From: Nothopassalora personata
Lineage: Eukaryota; Ascomycota; Dothideomycetes; Mycosphaerellales; Mycosphaerellaceae
Direction: 5' to 3'
Length of the DNA: 64,000 nucleotides
NCBI GenBank assembly: GCA_033816765.1
Contig: CM066289.1
Coordinates: forward strand, 620,001 to 684,000
Every line of letters begins with the position of its first letter. The first letter of the stretch is position 1. Shown here piece after piece: positions 1 through 12,200 of the stretch. Both the position numbers and the translations under genes were made by a program. Below the pieces are notes generated by a model that was not told where the DNA came from, made no database searches, and was given only the letters and a program-made list of their open reading frames with translations.

Positions 1-396
1 ATAAGAAGATAGACTAAGAAACTAGATCACGTTAAGGTCGGACCATTTTTAATCGACAAAGTCGTAGGACTAGTTAACTACCGCCTACGACTACTACCTA
101 ACGCGAAAATCCACCTAGTCTTCTACATTTCTAAGTTGGAACCCGTAGACGCCGAAACACCTTGCTAGGAGAGCTTCCATTTCGAGCCGGAAGTAGAAAA
201 CGAATTCGAAGTCGAAAGAATCCTAGATAAGAAAGGTTAGCAATACCTTATTAAATAGAAAGGATACGACGAATTAGAAAATACCTAGGAACTAAAACAA
301 AACCTACGAAACTGTTAGTAAAGGCTCTAGGAGTATAAAAAACGGTCTAGTAGACTAACCCCCGCGTTAGAGACTAATCTACTAGAAAGTAGCTAG
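1..396 (+). pseudogene. pol: RIP-inactivated pol 3' end: integrase C-terminal region and chromodomain
   Basis: Translation in the pol frame, with many in-frame TAG/TAA, parallels the C-terminal 110 residues of the intact pol at 26197-29601. The stretch around 1-130 matches the basic KLDHVKVGPF-like segment and the NYRLQLP and HPVFHISKLEP segments. Positions 230-310 match the chromodomain core YLVKWKGYDDSENTWEPE, with Trp and Gln codons turned into TAG. In this family the chromodomain directs integration to marked chromatin. The frame runs to a TAG near 394-396, at the edge of the tRNA-like sequence. Non-functional as it stands. Confidence 0.85.
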
Positions 397-464
397 AGTA
401 GGAATCGAACCTACGACCTTAAGAGTGTAGATAGCTTACGCTCTAACTACTAAGCTACATAACC
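390..464 (-). ncRNA. tRNA-like sequence inside retrotransposon E1
   Basis: Read on the minus strand, this is a 74-75 nt tRNA-like unit. It has an A-box-like D arm (TAGCTTAGTAGTTAGAGC), a T arm with stem GTAGG/CCTAC around TTCGATT containing a perfect B box (GGTTCGATTCC), and a 7-bp acceptor stem that is now imperfect. The anticodon arm is odd: stem TAAG/CTTA with an 11-nt loop, so I assign no amino acid. Near-identical units lie at the same element position at 39936-40009 and 53967-54040. Differences between copies are mostly C to T or G to A. Confidence 0.6.
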
Positions 465-640
465 GGGTTTAATAAGGGAAACGAAGAACTTATATAAATA
501 TATCCCTTATAAGAAATTAACACCTATCTACTAGAGGAGCTAGCGCTCGAAGAAGCTACTACGGCTTCCTTAAGGGTCGGATATAACTAGAGGGCATTAT
601 CCGGAATTATCAAAAGGTCCTCCTAGGAAGGAATCGACAT

Positions 641-1166
641 CTAGAAAACCCCCTCCAGTTCTTCGGGGCTACCTTTAGGAACGAGAAGACAGGACGAAGG
701 CGCGGAAAAGGCATCGACACCTACGCTCGGCAAACTACGAAGATCCTCGAAATCCTTCGCTATCGCCTTTTCCTCCCTATCCTTAGTAACGCGTAGCTGT
801 TTCCTAAGACGATACACCTTTAACATCGCCTCTATTACCTTCTCTTTAGCCTTATTAAGCTCTCGCTTTAGCTTTCGACGCTAGTTACGAAGCCGCTCCT
901 ACTTAGTCTACGTAATAGTTACGTTACACTTAATACCCTTACGAACGTACTCCGAGTAATACCTAAAGCGTATATCCACTACGTAACGAGGACTCTTCTT
1001 TCCTTTAGGTACTCTAGCCTTCTAGCAACTAGAACATAGGGATAGCATCTCGCGGCCCTCGGCTTCGATGCCTAGTACTTAACGTTCGCGGCGCTCATAA
1101 CGTATTAGCCGCTCGCCGCTTATAGTAAAAGATAGGAACTTATAGGAGAAGAAAGAAAACTCGAGG
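641..1166 (-). pseudogene. antisense Zn-cluster/coiled-coil accessory gene of E1 (RIP-damaged)
   Basis: On the minus strand, one reading frame runs from about 1166 (SFFSYK-like start, aligned to MSSSSYK of E7) to a TAA at 641-643 with only a few stops. It holds a Cys/Tyr array C-x2-C-x13-Y-x8-Y-x2-Y-x6-C followed by a Lys/Arg/Glu-rich helical stretch (for example RELNKAKEKVIEAMLKVYRL). The Tyr codons (TAC/TAT) are what RIP makes of Cys codons (TGC/TGT). It sits, convergent to pol, between the pol end and the 3' LTR like the intact homologues at 22530-23030 and 25687-26190. The exact start is uncertain because the ATG appears mutated. Confidence 0.65.
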
Positions 1167-1192
1167 ACAAGTTTTAGTAGGAAGGGGGATAG

Positions 1193-1623
1193 TATTACGG
1201 TTCGGATAAAGGACGGTGTAGGACGTAGTATAGGAGAAAGAATTAGAAGATAAGAACTAATCGCTAGGAAGAGGAAGGGACCCTACGTCTAGGTTACGTG
1301 CACGACCGCGCGCTTAGTACATGGTCGAACACGACCGTAGAAGTAGCGTATAGACGTACACGACTACACGACTAGGCGACCGGTCGAGTGGATAGACGGA
1401 CGCCTAACACCGGATAGCATACGAGTCTCCGTTGTATTTAGGAACGCTAAGAACCCTTATGGTTTCGATGCGTTCAACTTATGTTACTATCTCACTAATT
1501 GGAATATAACTCTTATTCCTATTATTTATCTTCGCTTAGCTTACTTTAGCCTCTCTAAAGAATACCGCTACGTAACTTAACTTATCTCTCCTTTAAGACT
1601 AGCCCTAGAACGAGATAATAACA
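1193..1623 (+). repeat. 3' LTR of E1 (431 bp)
   Basis: Starts TATTACGG (RIP form of TGTTACGG) just after a purine tract and ends ACGAGATAATAACA. The right half, from about 1440 (TATTTAGGAACGCTAAGAACCC), is homologous to the R/U5 part of the E5, E6 and E7 LTRs. The left half (U3) is unlike any other LTR here. The segment GATGCGTTCAAC near 1467 corresponds to the proposed self-primer of the family. The next base, 1624, is inside the giant-element protease region and aligns with 24890 in copy B. Confidence 0.8.
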
Positions 1624-4600
1624 ATTAGGTGCCTAATTAATAAGGGTTCCGAGGTGAATATTATCGGCTAGAGGAACGCTTATAGGTTTAGGTTACTAGT
1701 AATGTCGAGTACTTAGCTTACCTTTCGAGGTGCTAGAGGGCGGGCCTAGTTTAAAGATGTTATAGGCAATTTAGATATTTAGGTACTTAGGGTTTACTAC
1801 TAGGTAGACATGTTTATCTCCTCGGATCTAAACTCACTAACAATCCTAGGACGACCGTAGGCCCGTAAGGTACGGCTTACTACCCGTAACTACGATAATA
1901 GTTCGTAGGAGGGGACTATTACTAGCCGTAAAGGTGAAAGTGTTATGTTTACTACCCTAATTAGTTTAGATAGGTACAAGACCCTTTAAGAACTATTAAA
2001 AGCGTCGGGAAATAGAAGGGTAGGTTAAGTTACGGCGCTTAACCTACCGGTAACTTACTAAAGCCGGATTTAATAAAATTAGTAAGGTTCTCGCACGATC
2101 TCGGAGAAACCTCGGACTTTAATTTACCGGTCCTAGGACCGGTAAATAGCTATAGTAAGGAAAACGGATACGACTACGACACGACGTATCTATAGGAAGA
2201 CACGACGCATCTATAGGAACCCGGTAAGGCTCTAACGCCTAGTAACTATTTAGCTTACTTATTAGGATTGCTTAGGAGTGCTAGAACAAAGGAACGAGTT
2301 ATAGAAATTGGAATAGGCGCGTTTAAGGGAGATTCTATTACTAACGTTTATTTAGTTTAAGGGGATTAGCCCTCTAAGATCTTAAGGCAATCTACATTAA
2401 ATACTTAGGCACGGAAGTAATAAGTAGGCTAACATATAGCTAACATTAGGATGCCGTAGGTCTTTACGATATATAAGCGTAAGGCGGATAAGAAGAAGCT
2501 AGTAGACGCGAGCGTTTACGAGCGCCTAGAATTACGAGTTAAGGGAGATATAGAATAGAAGCGTAGGGCGCTATACCTAGAGTCTAAGATGCCTAAAGGA
2601 TAAGGTCCGTTTAACGGGAAGTACTTAACTAAGAAATTCTTAAGTATAGAGCGAGGTAGCCGGATTACTCTAGAACGGCTTACCTTAATTAAGGTTAGCA
2701 TTAAGCTATTGCTAATAGAAAGGGCCTTATTCGATAAGATGCTCTATAACCGGGAGGTAGTCCTCGCTTAGGATTTTAGTTACATAAAGTAAATTAGGCA
2801 CGACGTTATACTACCTTAGAAGATTAACACGGTCCCTTATAAGCTATAGTAGGTACGCCCTATCCGGTTACACCTAAGTCTTAGGGCAGTTGTTAAACGC
2901 ATAATTAGGGCCCGGAGTAAGAATAACATCCTAGAATACTTATAGGGGGCATATTCTAATAGCTAGTTCCTAGTCGTAAAGAAAGTTAATGCCTCTAGAA
3001 GCGATGTGCTATATTAGTCAATTAATTTAGCTATACTCCTAAATAAGGTTACTATACGCGATGCTAACATTCCACCGGACACGGATAGCTTCTTAGAGGA
3101 TTTTACCGGGTACCGAGTCGCTTTACTTATAGACCTGTTTTTAGGTTATAATTAGATTACTTTAGATAAGTCCTACCGGGACTTAATAGCCTTTATAACC
3201 CCTCTTAGCCTAGTACGTAACACGACTCTACCTTAAGGAGCTACTAATTTAGTTGCTTAGTTCGTGCGTACGGTAACAAAGATTCTACTTAATTATATCT
3301 CGCATCGAGCGAAGACGTTTCTCAATAACATCGGTATTAAGGGACTAACTAAGGACTATAGGAATGTAGAAGTAGAGCCTAGGTTAAGGAAATAGGTCGT
3401 TAAGCACATTGTTTCCCTAGATCTAGTTCTTACTAACTTAGAAAGAGCTAGTGCGGTAGTTACTAGAGGTAAATCCTAATAGTTATACAAAAAGCTTAAG
3501 ATCGTTATGTACGTTACTAGCCCGGATAGTCGCCATCCTAACCTAAAGATTATAGCTAAGATCCTAGATTAGCCTACGCCTACCTATATTAAGGAGGTCC
3601 GTACCTATATAGGGCTATATATGTACTTCCAGATATAGATCCCCTAGTTCGTTATTATCGCTCGACTAATGTATAAGCTGCTAAAAAAGGACGCCGAGTT
3701 CACCTAGATAGAAAATAAGCAGTTCTCGAAGGAAGAGGTTACTAGATATCTTATATAGGCTCTAGCCTTAGTTACCCTCTACTACTTACCTAGTGCTAGG
3801 TCTATCTTTGTCTTAGTTAATGCTAGCGGCACTAGATAGGGATATATCGTTTCTTAAGAATTAATAGACAGCACCCGACGGCGTTACCCGGTACGGTATA
3901 AGAGTAGAATCTAGAACGCGTTAGAATCTAGATATAATGCTAGTAAGCGGGAATGCCTTAGGGTCCTTAAGGGGCTTAAGAAGATCTAGAGATATGTTAC
4001 TAGCGTTAATTTTGTCCTTAAGGTTAATACTAAAACACTTGTATAGTAGCTTAACCGGCCGGCTTCGGACCTGCCTAACTCGGCAATAGCCCGGTAGATT
4101 ATATAGATTAGGCTATTTACGTTCGAAGTAAAGCACGTTACGGGGACTAGGTACACTAGCCTAGATACCCTATCTCGTAGGCCCTCTATACCTTAGGAAC
4201 CTATAGAAGCTAACGAAGACGAAGTCGACCGGATAATTAATAATAAACTATTCGGGTACCCGGAGCCGGTCGACACCTATCTAGTTAAAATCTAGAAAAC
4301 ACGACATCTCGGGGACTAATATTCTAAAAGCTCTTAGCACCTTACTTAGGTTATAGAAACTAGGACCTAGCCCGATAGTATTACCCGTACTAAGTACCGG
4401 CGGCTAGTGAAGAAGAGCGTTAACTTCTTTACCCGAGACTAATTGCTATTCTTCTAGAAGCGCCGAGGAGCACCATTATAACTTATAATTAACGATAATA
4501 AGGCTTAGAAGGAGATTGTTATAGAATACTATAAAAGACACGGTTATCGCAGCGCTAAGGTCGTGTATAACCTTATTTCCGATCGGTATTACTAGGACGG

Positions 4601-5888
4601 GTGCTTCGCCGATGTCTCTACGTAGGTTCGAAGTTATACTCCCTATAGGTTTCGCGAAGGTAACTAGCGCGCTAGTAAGCTTTACTTATCGAGCCCTTAG
4701 GTTATTAGTAAGAAGTGGTACTTAGACCCCGTCTAGGTGCATAAAAATGGATACCTCCTAGTTACGCGCGAAGCACTTAGTAACTAGATCGAGGCTAGAG
4801 TAACGAGGGCACCTCCTAGCTCTAAGACGGTTACTAAGTTTCTATATGAAGATGTCTTCTATAGGCACGGCTACTATGCTAAAATTGTGCTTAATAACGC
4901 TACGGTTTATGCGGCTAAGGTTAAGCGGTTACTCGTAGGGCTTAGTGTTCGAAGGATCCGAATATTACCGTACTATCCGTAGTCTAATACTCCGGTCGAG
5001 GTTAGATACCGTCCGATTCTTATAGCGTTAGTAAAGCTTATAAGGAACACATACCGCGGATAGGAGCAATAGGTACCCGCTATATTATAGGCTAATAGGA
5101 CTACGACCTGTCGTACTACTAGAATAACGCTAGCTTAGGTCCTATATAGCTATCGCACGATTCTACTAATTAAGGTTAAGTACCCGACGTAGGCTAATTA
5201 TTAATAGGGATCGTTAAGGACGACTAAGGACCTACTTACTATACGTGCGCGTTAGCTCTAGGCTCGAGACCTTAGTTTAGAAGAGCTACATGCTCGAAGG
5301 AAGCGGCTACGAGAACTTAGTAAGGACTACTTTAATTCTTACCGGAATGTTAACTTTATTAGTTTCTAGAAGGGCGACCTTATTATAAGGTTTAATAAGC
5401 TATATAAGGACGACTTCTTACGTAAGATCGGTTACCGTTAGTAAGGTCTATATCGGGTGTCTAGTGTCTCTAGGGAATTTAGTACCTATATTCTTAAGGA
5501 ACTTAATAGCACGCTAATAAAGGGTGTTTAGGCACGAGAAAACCTTAAGCTAGTTCTAGAGCTTCGCCCGGATAATATAGGAGTACTAAACTTAGATAAT
5601 AGGATCGATCTCGTAATAGGGGAGGGAGAAGTCGCTAATAGCGAAGATAGTAGTAATTCGAACGAGATCGAGCCTATCGCCGACGAAGAGGTACTACCTA
5701 TAGGAGTTAACGAAAGGGGATCGGATCCTAAACCGGAATCTAAGAAGCTATAGGTTAGGCCTTATAACCTTTCTATAGCCGAAATTTCACAGTTTAGTAG
5801 GATTGAGGCTAAGAACTAATTAGTTAGCAATAGCGTACGGAGTTCACTTCCCTTAGGCATATATTGCGTATGCCCTTTAGTTTGTTAA
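1624..5888 (+). pseudogene. pol: giant-element pol, copy A: protease, RT, RNase H, integrase (RIP-inactivated)
   Basis: The start matches the retropepsin-like LIxxGSEVNIIG segment. From about 2450 a long frame with scattered TAG codons gives a Ty3-type RT. Recognisable parts are FLVVKK, the ..PPDTDSFLED.. segment, LIDLFLGYN..ITLDKSYRDLIAF, and FL(D/N)NIGIKG in place of the usual catalytic DD. Further on come an RNase H segment (FEVKHVTG...SLDxLSRRPS), an integrase zinc-binding region (HGYRSAKVVYNLISDRYY), an integrase-core-like DNATVYAAKVKRLLVG region, and an integrase C-terminal GPYRV...LKELNxTxIKG-type segment near 5400-5560. The frame ends at TAA 5886-5888. This is a long-diverged Ty3 lineage, not the E1-E7 family. 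Confidence 0.8.
2122..2147. repeat. 26-bp perfect palindrome, pol 5' side, copy A
   Basis: Half-site ATTTACCGGTCCT followed directly by its reverse complement. Copy B has the same palindrome at 32265-32290 with centre CCCGGG instead of CCTAGG. The central CpG has changed to TpA, so symmetry is preserved. It lies between the protease and RT coding regions. Confidence 0.85.
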
Positions 5889-5960
5889 GCTAATTTGGTT
5901 ATCTAGACTTTACTTTATAGGGTGTTCTTGCCTTAGTTAGACCTTAGTTAGTAGAGTTAC

Positions 5961-5986
5961 ATTTACCGGTCCCGGGACCGGTAAAT
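5961..5986. repeat. 26-bp perfect palindrome, pol 3' side, copy A
   Basis: Half-site ATTTACCGGTCCC plus its exact reverse complement, about 70 bp after the pol stop. It is identical to the palindromes at 32265-32290 and 35594-35619. With the one at 2122 it brackets the RT-integrase block. The core CGGTCCCGGGACCG also occurs in the element's own LTRs. Confidence 0.85.
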
Positions 5987-6419
5987 CGGATTACGTAATA
6001 GTGTAGTATGCCTCTATTAAATGCTTACCTAGGTAGTTACTAGTACTAGTTTTTGGTTACATATAGGGTTATCGGACCTTTAGTATAACCTTAATAGTAC
6101 TACTCTTACCACTTATAAGACCGACCTCGGTACTACTACCTTATAACGGTTATAGGGATATACGCTAAGAGGCATACTTAAGTATAGCTCTCTACCTACT
6201 ACTTCCTCTCTTTTTCTTTAAATACTAACACTAGCACTAGAACTACTAATACATCTATCTACTACTACTATATACATTAGACGGTTCTTTAGCCTCTCTC
6301 TTTACGACCTTAACCTTCTTTAAAGCCCCTACCCCGACATTAAGCTTTTAAAGCTTACTAACACTCTAGAGTAGTACTACGAGATAGCTAACTCTTACGA
6401 TCTTACTACTAGCGAATCC

Positions 6420-8180
6420 TAGTTATTATAGCTTTAACTAGTCCTTCGTTACGCCCGGCTAGTTCGTGTATAGCACTTACTAGTACTATTACTAGGCTTA
6501 ACTACCTACCTTAGACCTTGTTCGAGTCCCTTCGTCTACCGGATAATGTTAAGTATGTCCTTACTAATACGAATACGCCGAAGTCCGCCGCTAATGTTAT
6601 GTTCCGGGAGCTTAGTCCTTAGAAGCGGGTTAAGGTATTAAAGGACTTCTATAAGGGCTTCGAGAAGGTATTCGAGGACTACTCCGTCTAGGTTAACCTG
6701 TTTTTTGAGGAAGTTAAGAACGGTATAGGTAAGAGCTATAAGGATAAATTCCTTAGTAATAAGAAGCTCGATGTCTTGTTTCCTATCGTCGGTAAGATTC
6801 GTAAGACCGGTTTAGAGATTCGTAATTGTAAGAAGACTCTTCGAGCTACGCTTACCCGCTACTAGCTATAGTAGATAGACAATAAGATTCTTAATCGACG
6901 TATTATCTCCGAGCTTTATAGTACTAATAGCGGGCGCCGCTAGTTCACGGCCTTTATTAACAAGTACCTAGACTATAGTAGGGCTATTAGTAGAATTTAG
7001 AGGGCATTAATCTAGCGTATAAGGATTGGCCGTAAGGGCATAGATCGTAAGCAAATTCTAGAGCCTAGTAATCTTATCCGGTACGATAGGGAGGCTAAAG
7101 CACGTAGTATTAATCCGTAGTCGGCTAAGAGTAGGGAGATTATTAGAAGACACCGCCTAGCCGTCTATAAGGATAGCCTTCTATACTTTATAGAAGGTAC
7201 TATTACTAAGAAGTCCGCGTCCCTAGAGGACAGTATAGATTAACCTAGACTATCTAGCTAGTAATAGCCTTAGCTACTACCGGGTAGTAAAGGCAAAGGA
7301 CGTATAAAGAGTACTACGCTAACTCTACTACTAGTCTCTACTTAGCCTATAGTCCTATCGAGAGGCGGTCGTAAGTCGAGTTAACTTAAGTAGCTCCGTA
7401 TAGGCGAGAGTATAGGTAAGGGTATAACTACGCCTACTCGATCCTCGCCTAACTAAACGCTAGACGGCGCACCTATACGCGAGGGCAGTCCGCTAGGTAC
7501 ACCGGTTAGTACTCTACGATCTACTCCGGCCTTAACTAAGAATAGCAATCCGATACTTACTATGTTACCTTCGGCTATAATTAGGGATGTATTAGTCTTT
7601 AAGGATTAGATCCTATAAGAAGACGAGGCCCTCCGGATTAAGCGCGCTAACTACACCTATAATAAGCGGTACTATAGCGTTAAGTTTAGAAACTTAATTA
7701 ACGTAGATAGTATTAACTAGCTACCTAAGTACCGGATAGCGGGCCTTAAGATGCTCGAACATACTATCTCGTAGGTTCTTAAGAGGGATAGTAAGGTTAG
7801 CGCTATAATATACGATTAGTATATTCGAGATTTCTACTATAAGGCCCTCTACTTCGTTACGAATCCCGGTATTACCGCTAATACCCTATGTAAGCGTACG
7901 CTTAAGGTCTAAGACTAGCTCTTTAAAGGTAAGAGTTTTTTAGCTATTAAGGTAAAAAATAGGTCGTGGTTTCGCCCTAATAAGCGTAGTTAGAAGACTA
8001 TTAACCCGCTTAGCTACCTCCGTGTTCGAGGCAAAATCGGTACTACGAGTAGTATCGTTACGTATACTAACTATAACTAGATCCTCGACAAATTTAGCAT
8101 TAATAAAGCTAACTAAGCCGATCTTAATAGCACCGGTACCTACATTAATAGTAACATGCTATACTAGTACAATAACGCTA
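6420..8180 (+). pseudogene. giant-element downstream coding region of unknown function, copy A
   Basis: After about 450 bp without clear coding potential, one plus-strand frame runs to the E2 LTR with only TAG/TAA stops of the RIP type. It reads as a Lys/Arg-rich protein (for example VKVLKDFYKGFEKVFEDYS near 6630-6690, FLSNKKLDVLFPIVGKIRKTG near 6750-6810, and YIRDFYYKALYFVTNPGITA near 7820-7880). The parallel frame in copy B (36160-38847) shows it is a real, shared coding region. I do not recognise a domain. It follows integrase, where other elements have only an LTR. Confidence 0.6.
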
Positions 8181-8643
8181 TGTTAGGTTTAGTATAACCT
8201 AATAATATCACAAGTTAAGAAGATAAGCTTAATCGGGTTTGTTCTCGGGCCGATAGGAAGTCGAGGGAGAGTAATAAAGTAGTAGCTGTCTTGTCTTATA
8301 AAGACTAAGTAGTAGTGAGGTAGAGGTCAGGTTATAGTGTATTCTAAACAGTAATATTAAATAGTAAGTTAAACGCCTCGAAGCTATAAGGGATTCTTAG
8401 CGTTCCTAAATACAAAGGAAATTATTATTGATCTACTCTAATCTATTGATCTACTTTATAGATTATATAGAGTAATAGATTAATTAGTGTCGTACTCTAT
8501 TCTAATCTATTAATCTGTTTTATAGATTATATAGAGTAACAGATTACTCCGCGGTAGCTGTGCCTTTCCGGCTATAGTTACGCCTACTTAACTATAGAGG
8601 CTCTAATTAGTCGCTAAGCATTAGCTTAATCTAACCCGTAACA
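8181..8643 (-). repeat. 3' LTR of E2 (463 bp)
   Basis: On the plus strand it reads TGTTAGGTTTAGTATAACC to CTAACCCGTAACA. A purine tract on the minus strand (complement of CTATCCCCCTC, from 8644) abuts it. Positions 8181 to about 8420 (U5 and R) match 14683-14920 and, inverted, 18690-18928. The remainder (U3) has AT-rich repeats (TCTATTAATCTGTTTTATAGATTATATAGAGTAA-like) found nowhere else in the window. Confidence 0.8.
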
Positions 8644-8723
8644 CTATCCCCCTCTTAGCTTAGCTCGCTACGAGCTTAGGTTATAGTCCTACCGCCTTGT
8701 CCCTTCGTTTAGTGTTTTTATCT

Positions 8724-9298
8724 ATGTCTTCCTTAATATACTAAAGGCTCCTTCTTCCTCGAGTACCTCTCGTCGTCTTAAGTTAGCGGAAACTATCGAT
8801 AACTTTAGAGAAATAATAGTGCGGTCCTATTCTAACTATCGGGCGCATTCGCGGGTATGTAAGGTGTACGTGTTATCGGGGCGGTATAATAAGTATATTC
8901 GTCGAAACATCCGTTATAACATAAAGGTGTCGCGTTCCGAGTTTAATCGCCTTATTAGTAAAAAGAAGAAATTGCAGCGGTAGATAAAGGAAGCCCGCGA
9001 GGCTTAAGAGCGTACTTACGAGGCCCTAAATACTACGTATATAAAGGAAGAACGGTTACGTAGGTAGATAGAGCTCGTAGATTAGAGAGCTAACGAGGCT
9101 ATTACCGTAGAGTCGGCGAACCTGTTAGAGCTAGAGTAGGAGGAGTTAGCGGACTTCTACCTAGCTCCTAACACTTAGAATCTCTTAGTCGATTAAGGTT
9201 ATAATGTCTCCTCCGATTTCTAGTTATATAGTCCTCCTTCTCTTCGAGGTTCTTCCGGTGCTAGAAATACTCTATTAGAAGTAGTCGGTAGTTCTTAA
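8724..9298 (+). pseudogene. antisense Zn-cluster/coiled-coil accessory gene of E2 (RIP-damaged)
   Basis: Begins ATGTCTTCC at 8724, as do the homologues in E5, E6 and E7. An indel after the start shifts the frame. The main frame carries Y-x2-Y-x6-C-x8-Y-x2-Y-x6-Y near 8850-8945, the Zn2Cys6-like spacing with five of six Cys codons turned to Tyr. A charged stretch follows (ISKKKKLQR..., YIKEERLR...). The end is uncertain: TAA at 9194-9196 may be a mutated CAA, and the frame continues to TAA at about 9298. It is transcribed toward the pol 3' end. Confidence 0.6.
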
Positions 9299-12200
9299 GG
9301 TTTCTTTCTAGTTCCTAGGTATTTTCTAATTTGTCGTATTCTTTCTATTTAATAAGGTATCGCTAACCTTTCTTATCTAGGATTTTTTCGACTTCGAATT
9401 CGTTTTCTACTTCTAGCTCAAAAAGAAGCTTTCCTAGTAGGGTGTTTCGGCGTCTACGGGTTCTAACTTAGAGATGTGGAAGACTAGGTAGATTTTTACG
9501 TTAGGTAGTAGCCGTAGACGGTAGTTAACTAGTCCTATGACTTTATCGATGAAAAATGGTCCGACCTTAATATAATCTAGTTTCTTAGTCTATCTTCTTG
9601 TTCTTAAGTTTTTTATAAGGAGATAGACCTTATCCCCCTCTTTTAGTAGAGGTGCTATTTTTCTCGTGTCTTACCGTTACTAAGACAGTTCATGTTATGC
9701 ATCTTCGATCGCCTTACGTGTTTCTTTATACACTTCCTTAAGAGTGTCCGTTGTTACGATCGCTCTTTCGGCTTATAGGTAGGATCTAAGTGTTCTAAAT
9801 AGGTTAGGATCTTTACTAAAGTTCGTATAGAATAGTGTCGTTAAAGTTGTCTCCGATTTGTAGTTGTTTAGTACAATCTGCGCCATTAGCAGTAATAAAA
9901 CCTAGTTATCTTATGCGTAGTTAATGTAGTATCGTAGGTATTGCTCGAGTATTTAATTTATCCTCTCCGTTTGTCCGTCTGTTTCTAGATAATATGCTAT
10001 AGATAGCTTATGTTTAATTCCGATCGTTCCTATAAGCGTCTTCTAGTAGTTTAATGTAAATAGCTTGTCTCTGTCCGTTATAAACGCTTAAGGGAATCCG
10101 TAGTATCGGATAAGTCTATCTAGTACGAGGTATCCGAGCTACTCTACATTGTACGTTTCTAATGTAGGAATAAAGTGTGCGTATTTCGTAAGTCTATTAA
10201 CCATAACTAGTATTATGTCGTATGGTTGTTTCGTAACTTAATCTCTTAACGGTAGGAGTTTCGTAATAAAGTCCATTATAACTTCGTCCTATGGTTTCGT
10301 CGGTAGTGTCCTAAACTGTAGGTAACCGTATTTTACATGTCTCGTAGCCTTGTTTCGTTAGTAGTGTACGTATTGTTTAATGTAGCGTAACACCTTAAGT
10401 CTTATCTATAGAAATGAGAAACTGCGCTATATTAGGTCTATAGTTTTTAAAGTTCTAGGGTGTCTATAAGTTAGTCCGTCGTAATGTTGTTAAATATATT
10501 CTTCTTCTCGATCCTTAGGTACTTAGTATTTTCCTTACGATATAGGGAACTGTTCGTCCCTATCGCCTAATATCCGTACGATGTTGTTAAATTCTCTTAT
10601 GTTAGTACTAAGACTTCCGTCGGGGTTTGTCTTTAATATTTTATGTTACACTAGTTCCTTTCCTTCTATGTAATCGCTTCTTTGGGTTAGCGCGTCGGCG
10701 CGGCTATTCTCTCTTCCTAGAGTATATTTAATTTCGAACTTATACTGTCCTAGCAGCTCCGACTAGCGGGCTTGCCTTCGGGTAAGTTCTTTCGTCGTCG
10801 TGAAGTACGTAAGATTCTTATAGTTAGAAAGAATCGTTAACTTCGGTAGACCCTCGATATATACTCTCTAATGTTATATAGTAGCAATAATGGCTAGAAG
10901 CTCTTTATTATAGATGTCGTAGTTCTATTCCGCTATAGTTATTTTCCGGGAGTGATAGGCTACTAGGTGTCTCTACTTATCGTGTGTCTATGTTAGACAC
11001 GCGCCTATTACTATATTAGACGCATCGGTCTCGATATAGACTTCCTTACTACTATCGAATAGTCGAAGCGTAGGGGCTAAAGCGCATTGTTCCTTAAGTT
11101 TCTTAAACGCTTTAATCTATTCCTTTCCCTATTCTAGGTAACGTCTTTTCTTGTAAGTATCGTTATTAGTACTATTGTCTTTACGTAGTCCTTAATGAAT
11201 TTCCGGTTGTAGTTCGCTAGTCTAAGGAATGATTGTACGTCCTTAACTGTTTTTAGTTCTAGCTATTCTCTAATTAACTATGTCTTCGTAGGGTCGATCG
11301 TTATCCCTATAGTGCTAATAATAAAGCCTAAGAATTTAACTTCTTTCTTATAGAATTCGTATTTCTCGGGTGCTGACTTAAATCCTAAACGCGTAAGTCG
11401 TTCGAATACGTCCTAGACTTGCTTTATATAATTCTAAAGGGATCCTTTCGTGTAGACTAATATATCGTCTATGTAAGCGATAACGCATACGTCGAGTAGG
11501 TCTCTAAGTGTTTCGTTAACAAGGTCCTAATAGGATGCGGGCACGTTAGTTAATCCTATTAGCATAACTAAGAATTCGTAAAGTCCGTATCTTATCCTAA
11601 AAGCGGTCTTCTATTCTTCTCCTTCTACTATACGGATAGTATAGAAGGCATCTCGTAGATTAATCTTCGTATACTAGTTAGATCCGGTTAATCTATCTTA
11701 TGCTTCTTCGATGTTTAGTAGTAGATATTGGTTTTTAATCGTAATCTCGTTTAACTTCCTATAGTCTTATACGAGTCGTAACTTCCCGTTTGCTTTTAGA
11801 ACGAACATGTATAGAGTTCCTATACTTAAGGTGGATCTTCTTATCTATCCTTTAGCTAGCTTCTCCTTTAGCTATTCTCGTAGGGTCTATAGCTCTTTCT
11901 TAGACATTTAATATAGGGGTCCCTATAGAGGCTCTTTCCCTAGCTAAATGTTTATCTTATGATCCTATAGTTAGTGCTTAGGTAAGGCATCCTTACCTCT
12001 TTCCTCTTTAAAGAGTCGCGACTACTTACGATACTCTTTAGGAATACCTAACTCTAAGATGTTAGTATCCTTCGATAGTACGTTACTTCTATTACTACTA
12101 GTAACTTCGTAACCCGGCGGCCCTACGTTAGTGTCTATCCCGGTCGAAGGTAGTTCTTCTATCCTTCTATTCGGCGTAAGCTATATCCTATTTAGCTGTC

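Larger units (their letters stand above)
1..1623 (+). mobile_element. E1: 3' part of a Ty3-type chromodomain LTR retrotransposon
   Basis: The window opens inside an element whose 5' LTR, gag and most of pol lie to the left. In order it holds the integrase C-terminus and chromodomain, a tRNA-like sequence on the minus strand, the remains of an antisense Zn-cluster gene, a purine tract (GAAGGGGGATAG, 1181-1192) and a 3' LTR (1193-1623). The same order recurs in E6 and E7. It ends in the protease part of giant-element copy A. The left target duplication is outside the window. Heavy TAG stops show RIP. Confidence 0.85.
1624..8180 (+). mobile_element. Giant Ty3 element, copy A (internal fragment without LTRs)
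   Basis: Co-linear with copy B (24890-25214, then 32095 to about 37826). It runs from the protease region through RT, RNase H and integrase into an unrecognised downstream coding region, and stops at the LTR of E2. Copy A keeps about 500 bp around 5214-5716 (integrase C-terminal part) that copy B has lost. Both copies carry the 26-bp palindromes. Neither LTR of copy A is in the window. All frames are RIP-mutated. Confidence 0.85.

Noticed and set aside
1624..8180. Copy A as a LINE or DNA transposon
   Set aside because: Co-linear with copy B, which has LTRs, gag, a Ty3-type RT and integrase.
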